In this document: piece by piece, positions 59,177-64,000 of the stretch
How positions within the stretch are numbered: position 1 is the first letter of the stretch
Layout of the letters: each line of letters begins with the position of its first letter
Assembly (NCBI GenBank): GCA_947561395.2
Contig: OX387190.1
Coordinates: 11,402,858 to 11,466,857, forward strand
Direction: 5' to 3'
DNA: 64,000 nucleotides
From: Buxus sempervirens
Taxonomy: Eukaryota > Streptophyta > Magnoliopsida > Buxales > Buxaceae
Made by a program: the position numbers and the translations under genes
The notes under the pieces: generated by a model
Told to the model about the DNA's origin: nothing
The model's input: the letters and a program-made list of their open reading frames with translations, nothing else
Databases searched by the model: none

Positions 59177-61084
59177 AACTGATCCTCCTTAGGGTTAAAA
59201 AAGATCTCGGCATACAACTGAACTCCAAAAATGCTGATTCGTATCAGCCACCTTTTTGCATAAATTACTACTTTTATGCTTTCTTTTAATTTCCGAACTT
59301 GATAACATGCTTCTTTTTTGCAAGCTAATGAAATCTTTTGGGAAATCACCAAAGTGTTGAACCACACCAAGGCATGACTGTGATCTTAGGACAAACTTGA
59401 ACAATCAAATTTGACAGATGAAATATGTTGAACAGCACAAACTGTGTGGGTCTCAACATAGCCAAGGGATCCCCCACCTTCACCACATTTGAACCCTACC
59501 TTGCCAAACAGTGGGGCAAGCTGAAAGAAAGAAAGAGGAAGAAGGGGCAAGGTGCCCATACCAGTTAAATGTTACTAACATGATCCAGGATCAATGATCC
59601 CAATGACATGATGAGAGGCCATTTTTGGCTAAAATACTTCAAACAAATTCCGCTAGTTAGACATGATTGAGCTTGATCGTCTCATTTCTAACCCACGTTA
59701 TGTCTAGCCACCCCAAACTGGGGCAAAGTCAAAAAGAAAAATGAATAAAGATAAAAGTGGTTCTTGAGCCAGTTAATTGTACAAGGACAAGTAAGTGTTA
59801 CATTCTCTGTAAAAGGATGAAAGGCCATCCTTGATGTTCTCCAAAAATCATCCGACATAAGATGAAACCCTAGCAAAACACTTTGAGCCTAACAATCTCT
59901 TCATTTAACCCTACCATATCCTGTCTTCAAAACTGGGGTACATAAGCTTCATGAAATGGGAGACACGGGAAAGACAAGGAGAAGATAGGGCAAAGCAAAA
60001 AGCGCCCTAAAAAGGAGAAACGGGATAAAACCCAGAAAACAAGAATGTGAAGAGAAGAAAAAATTAGGGCAATTCCCTTTGAGAAAAGAAAAGAAGAAAA
60101 AGAGGAAGAAAAAAAAAAGAGCTGGGGCAAATCCCAAAAGCAAAAGTCAAGGATTGGGGCAAAGAACCCAAGAAAGGAAAGAAAAGAAAAGAACAAAGAT
60201 GAAAAAAAGGTAAAGAAGCTACACAAAGCTAAAGGGGCAAAAGATGAAGCAAGCCCTAACCAAGAAAAGTGGACAGGACATGGCTCTTACCCTACTCACA
60301 AATTTTGAGCCTTTATATCATTTCTTCTGGACCCATAAACCCAGCCTACGTTTCGTCCTGTTATGAAGTCCTTTCTGATTACAGAGAATGTGACACTAAC
60401 TCCCAGACAAACTGGCAATGACAGAATCAAAGGAACAAAAGAACTTTGGCTAGACATAATGGTCACCCATAGAATGAAGTTATATAGGATTTGAGCTTAT
60501 TTATCCTTCATTTCTAAACACTGGAAACAAAGCCTACATTTCGTCCTACTAATAAGTCCTCTCTGATCATTGGATCGTGATCCATGGAAATTGACAGGAC
60601 CCTTAGACTGGGGCAATGCACCAAACCAGAATAAGGGAACCAAGTGAGAGAAAAACCATTTCAAAACCCCAAACCAAGGGTGGGAAAAAGAAAAAAAAAG
60701 AGAGAGAAAATTAAAAGAGCTGGGGAAGGACAGTGCCAAAGAAACCCCCTGAACCCAAAACAATTCCCCTCACTCCAACTTGGGGAATGCCATTGAAGGC
60801 AAACATGTTGACCCTCACAGAAAGTGCTGAAAGCACAATTTCATAAGTCTAAATGAGAGTGTCAGGTGACTGACCCAAAGATTATTGGTCTTGTTATGGA
60901 CCCACTTTGAAAAGCAGGAATTCCAAACATTGGTGAATTCCCAAAAGGTTTTAATTGCTTATGTTTTGCACATAATTTTGATTAACTAAATTTCACTTGA
61001 ACTTTTGCAGGTACTGACAAAGCTTAAAACAGACAGACAAGGCCATTACGGCAAATTCACACACTGAGGCAGGAAAAATTAACT
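59177..61084 (+). other. Tat-C internal region, no coding domain
   Basis: About 1.9 kb without recognisable protein. It is purine-rich on the plus strand and repeats CTGGGGCAAA-like words (near 59508, 59718, 60121, 60155, 60609). The words resemble the element's own polypurine tract in composition. Confidence 0.6.
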
Positions 61085-62280
61085 CCATGTATTCTCACAT
61101 AGGGCACAGAAAGCTAAAAATCGTCACCATGTATTCACACATGGGACGCAAAAAAGTCATCACAATGTATTCACACATTGGATGCCATTACAGCGTATTC
61201 ACACGTTGGATGTAAAAGTAAAATTCGTCACCATGTATTCACACATGGGGCGCAAAAAAGTCATCACAATGTATCCACACATTGGGTGCCATCACAGCGT
61301 ATTCACACGTTGGATGTAAAAGTAAAATTCGTCACCATGTATTCACACATGGGGCGCAAAAAAGTCATCACAATGTATTCACACATTGGATGCCATCACA
61401 GCGTATTCACACGTTGGATGCCAAAGCAAAATTCGTCACCATGTATTCACACATGGGGCGTAGAAAAAGCCATCACGATGTATTCACACATTGGATGCCA
61501 TCATCATGTACTCACACATGGGATGTAAAATGAATCGTCACCATGTACTCACACATGGGGCGCAAGCAGAATCGGCACCATGTATTCACACATGGAACGC
61601 AGAAAAGCCATTTCGGCGTATTCACACGCTGATGAAAAAACAAAACCGTCACAGTGTATTCACACATTGGACGAAGAAGAAACTGGAATCAAAACCACTG
61701 ACGGATAAGTCAAAAATTGGTGAGGGAATGTCCCAGCATAATTTGTGATATCAGAACTGTTGATACATGAATTTGAAATTGATAAAAAAATGGATTGAAA
61801 GAAAGAAAAAGAAAAGAAGAGAAGAGACGAGAGAAATGGACAAAGACAAAAGGAACAAAATGTCTCAAAAAGACAGAAGTCGCCATGTATTCACACATGG
61901 GACGCAAAAGAGTCATCACAATGTATCCACACATTGGTTGACAAAAGTTTGTGAAGCCACTGACAAGTAAGTAAGCTTTGAATATAATCAAGACAAAAAG
62001 ACAGAGAAATTCGTCACCATGTATTCTCACATGGGACACAGATAAAATCCGTCACCATGTATTCACACATGGGACGCAAAGAAAGTCATCACAATGTATC
62101 CACACATTGGTTGACAGAAGTTTGAAAGGCCACCGACAAATAAGTTAGCTTTAAATCAAGACAAAAAGACAGAAAAAGAGTCACCATGTATTCTCACATG
62201 GGACACAGACAAAATTCGTCACCGTGTATCCACACATGGGACGCAGAAAGAGTCATAATGTATTCACACATTAATTGACC
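61085..62280 (+). repeat. Array of about 25 hairpins with near-constant loop TATTCACA (Tat-C)
   Basis: Each unit reads stem-TATTCACA-stem. Stem pairs seen: CCATG/CATGG, CAATG/CATTG, CAGCG/CGTTG, CGGCG/CGCTG, CAGTG/CATTG, CGATG/CATTG, CCGTG/CATGG and TAATG/CATTA. All pair with at most one G-U wobble; the first unit (CCATG...CATAGG) is the exception. Loop variants are TATCCACA, TACTCACA and TATTCTCA. From 61125 to about 61540 three hairpin types repeat in order as a 104 bp higher-order unit (61125, 61229, 61333, 61437). A spacer without units at about 61680-61875 splits the array. Confidence 0.93.
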
Positions 62281-62409
62281 AAAGTTTGTGGTACCAATGC
62301 CGCCAGTGATTAAACTGAAGGTTGGCTGAGGCACACCTGGGTGTTGTTTTTCAACTCACCCCCTGCGGAGACTTTACATGGTCCAACCCTGAGATACTAA
62401 GTTCAAAAT

Positions 62410-62945
62410 AGATCAATTTAACTTCGGGTTCACTTTCCCAGCCGTTTGGCTAAAATAGACCAGTTTAACTTTGGGTTCACTTTCCCAGCCGTTTGGCTAA
62501 AATAGACCTGTTTAACTGTGGGTTCCCTTTCCCAGCCGTTTGGCTAAAATAGAACTGTTTAACTGTGGGTTCCCTTTCCCAGCCGTTTGGCTAAAATAGA
62601 CCTGTTTAACTGTGGGTTCCCTTTCCCAGCAGTTTGGCTAAAACAGACCAGTTTAACCTCGGGTTCCCTTTCCCAGCTGTTTGGCTAAAATAGACAAGTT
62701 TAACTTTGAGTTCTCTCTCCCAACCGTTTGGCTAAAACAGACCAGTCTAAACTGGGTTCCCTTTCCCAGCCATTTGGCTAAAACAGATCAGTCTAAGGTT
62801 CTCTTTCCCAGCCGTTTGGCTAAAATAGATCAGGTCCAGGGTTCTCTCCCCCAATCATTCCAAATGATTAAAACAAATCGACCTTATAAAATTATCTTTG
62901 GGTTCTCTTCCCCAACTGTTTTAGGACAGTTAAAATAGATCTATA
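62410..62945 (+). repeat. Second tandem array of Tat-C, about 47 bp unit, 11 copies
   Basis: The unit contains GGGTTCCCTTTCCC, AGCCGTTTGGCT, AAAATAGACC and TGTTTAACTG. AGCCGTTTGGCT can form a 4 bp stem with GTTT loop. The last two copies have entirely different but still self-complementary words at the same place: AATCATTCCAAATGATT (62853-62869) and AACTGTTTTAGGACAGTT (62914-62931), each followed by AAAA. Confidence 0.9.
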
Positions 62946-63987
62946 ATCAGGTACCAAAATAGCTTTCCAAAGTCCATACCTGTTAAAATCCTGAAAAGGC
63001 ACAAGTCCCCAGGGGAGTACCACAACTCAAGCTCTTCAGAAGGACCCCACAGAGTTGCTTGATTAATTGAAGATTACATCAATCCCCAGCAAATCAAGCA
63101 CTAATGTTTTGTTCCTTGTACAGGTTCAAACAGGGAAGAAATAAGACATAAGATGAACATGAGAAAGGACACTTTCTTCCCCATCGGAGGTCTCTTCCCT
63201 TTCATCCCCAGCAGAGCTCAGAAGAAAGAAGATCGTCAAGATCCTCAAACCCTCCAAACAAACTTCAAGAGCAAAGAGAGACATCACAATAATCCCCAGA
63301 GAGTCATCTAGACAGATTGTGTGCCCGCCAAATCCCCAGTGGAGTTATGTTAAACTGGGAAGTCCCCGCAAGAAAGCTCTTTGCCTCAACAAAGAAAGCC
63401 TGGCAAGAAGGAACAACAAACTCTTCAAGGAAAAGAAGATGAAGAAAAGCAAAGCAATAATGGGCCAATTCGCCCCTTCTTGTAAATTTTGAGTCTCACT
63501 TTTGTAAATAGTATAGGCTAGAGTAGGTGTGTGGTCTCCGAGATGATGGACAGCAGCGCGAAAGCTTCCTCCCGTTCTCCCACCTTCACTCCTAATCCCC
63601 AACCTTGGCCTAACAATTTCCATTTAAAAAAAAAACCCCCAGGTTTAAAGAAACAAGAAAGTCAAAACTGAAGTCACTAAAAGCTTTAAAGGAACAAACA
63701 AAAAGAAAAGAACATTGTTAAGTGCCTTGCATCAACGCCGAAGCAGGCTGATGAGCTTAGATTTAATCCTTTTTTTTCAAAAACAAAGAACTAAGGAACA
63801 GTCTTATTCAAACCCGACAGAGGGTATAGGGATTCCAAAGTCAGGAAGTGATACCAGACATCTGACACTTCCCTTTCCCTGAAAACAATTCAAGAAATGA
63901 GTTCATCGACCATGTCGACAGAAATGCAAGGTGCAAAAATAAGGTTCTTTTTTCTTCTTTGCCGTTCATCCCCAAAGGTGACTCCGG
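62946..63987 (+). other. Tat-C 3' untranslated region
   Basis: No coding domain. It repeats TCCCCAG-containing words (AAGTCCCCAGGGGAGT, AATCCCCAGCAAATC, AATCCCCAGTGGAG), which resemble the complement of the primer-binding-site tail CTGGGGA. Confidence 0.55.
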
Positions 63988-64000
63988 CAAAGAGGGGCAG
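63988..64000 (+). other. Polypurine tract of Tat-C (at window edge)
   Basis: CAAAGAGGGGCAG are the last bases of the window. They match the polypurine tract directly before the 3' LTR of Tat-B (AGCAAAGAGGGGGCAGT) and Tat-A (AGCAAAGAGGGGTAGT). The Tat-C 3' LTR should therefore start within a few bases of the window end. Confidence 0.82.

Larger units (their letters stand above)
52641..64000 (+). mobile_element. Tat-C: gag-only Tat/Ogre-type element, plus strand
   Basis: The youngest insertion of the nest, in the 5' LTR of Tat-B. It shows a 5' LTR (52641-55048), primer binding site (55052-55069), leader, gag (57185-58501), a partial second gag-like ORF, a long region with two hairpin arrays, and a polypurine tract ending at the last base of the window (63988-64000). 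The 3' LTR must begin just outside. No protease, reverse transcriptase, RNase H or integrase is recognisable between gag and the polypurine tract, so it would depend on another element for these. Confidence 0.88.

Noticed and set aside
61178..61748. Frames through the hairpin array giving repeated H/T/S-rich peptides (YSHVGCKSK)
   Set aside because: Repeat-driven frames; changes follow base pairing rather than codon position.
61085..62280. A CRISPR-like array (regular repeats with spacers)
   Set aside because: The inter-repeat parts are themselves repeated in a 104 bp higher-order unit, no cas genes exist, and the context is a plant retrotransposon.

Overview
The window is nuclear DNA from a flowering plant. 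The evidence is a cytochrome c gene split by GT/AG introns, a single-exon AP2/ERF transcription factor, and a dense, nested load of plant-type transposons (Tekay chromovirus, Tat/Ogre-type Ty3-gypsy, LINE, hAT, PIF/Harbinger, MULE and Helitron). I cannot name the species. No tRNA, rRNA or CRISPR feature was seen.

Left part (1-26.5 kb) is the gene-bearing part. Exons 2 and 3 of a plus-strand cytochrome c gene lie at 2611-2744 and 14439-14534; exon 1 must lie left of the window. The 11.7 kb intron between them holds a Ty3-gypsy remnant and a dead plus-strand LINE into which a minus-strand LINE has inserted. A PIF/Harbinger-type element with TTA target duplication fills 36-1541, in the intron upstream of exon 2. 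Downstream of the gene are two copies of one hAT-type non-autonomous element, one split by a 2.66 kb solo Tekay-type LTR with target duplication TTAAT. Then come a nested palindrome (about 19.8 kb), a broken MULE transposase gene lacking its catalytic core (22.1-23.7 kb), a complete 256 bp non-autonomous Helitron, and an intact DREB-type ERF gene (25888-26466).

Right part (27.4-64 kb) is a nest of four LTR retrotransposons, each inserted in the previous one: Tat-A (minus strand, from 27454), a Tekay chromovirus (minus, from 36441), Tat-B (minus, from 39770) and Tat-C (plus, from 52641, reaching its polypurine tract exactly at the window end). Tat-B keeps gag, protease, a G-patch segment and the start of reverse transcriptase; the rest of pol is deleted. 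Next to its 3' LTR it carries an antisense plant-mobile-domain-like ORF. Tat-C has LTR, primer binding site, a gag ORF with one nonsense codon and a polypurine tract, but no visible pol, so it looks like a gag-only, trans-dependent element.

The most unusual signal is structural. All three Tat elements carry arrays of short hairpins, in the LTRs and in internal untranslated regions. Between copies the stem sequence changes while base pairing is kept. The best case is about 25 hairpins at 61085-62280 in Tat-C, with a nearly constant loop and stems that change on both sides. I do not know a described function for these arrays.
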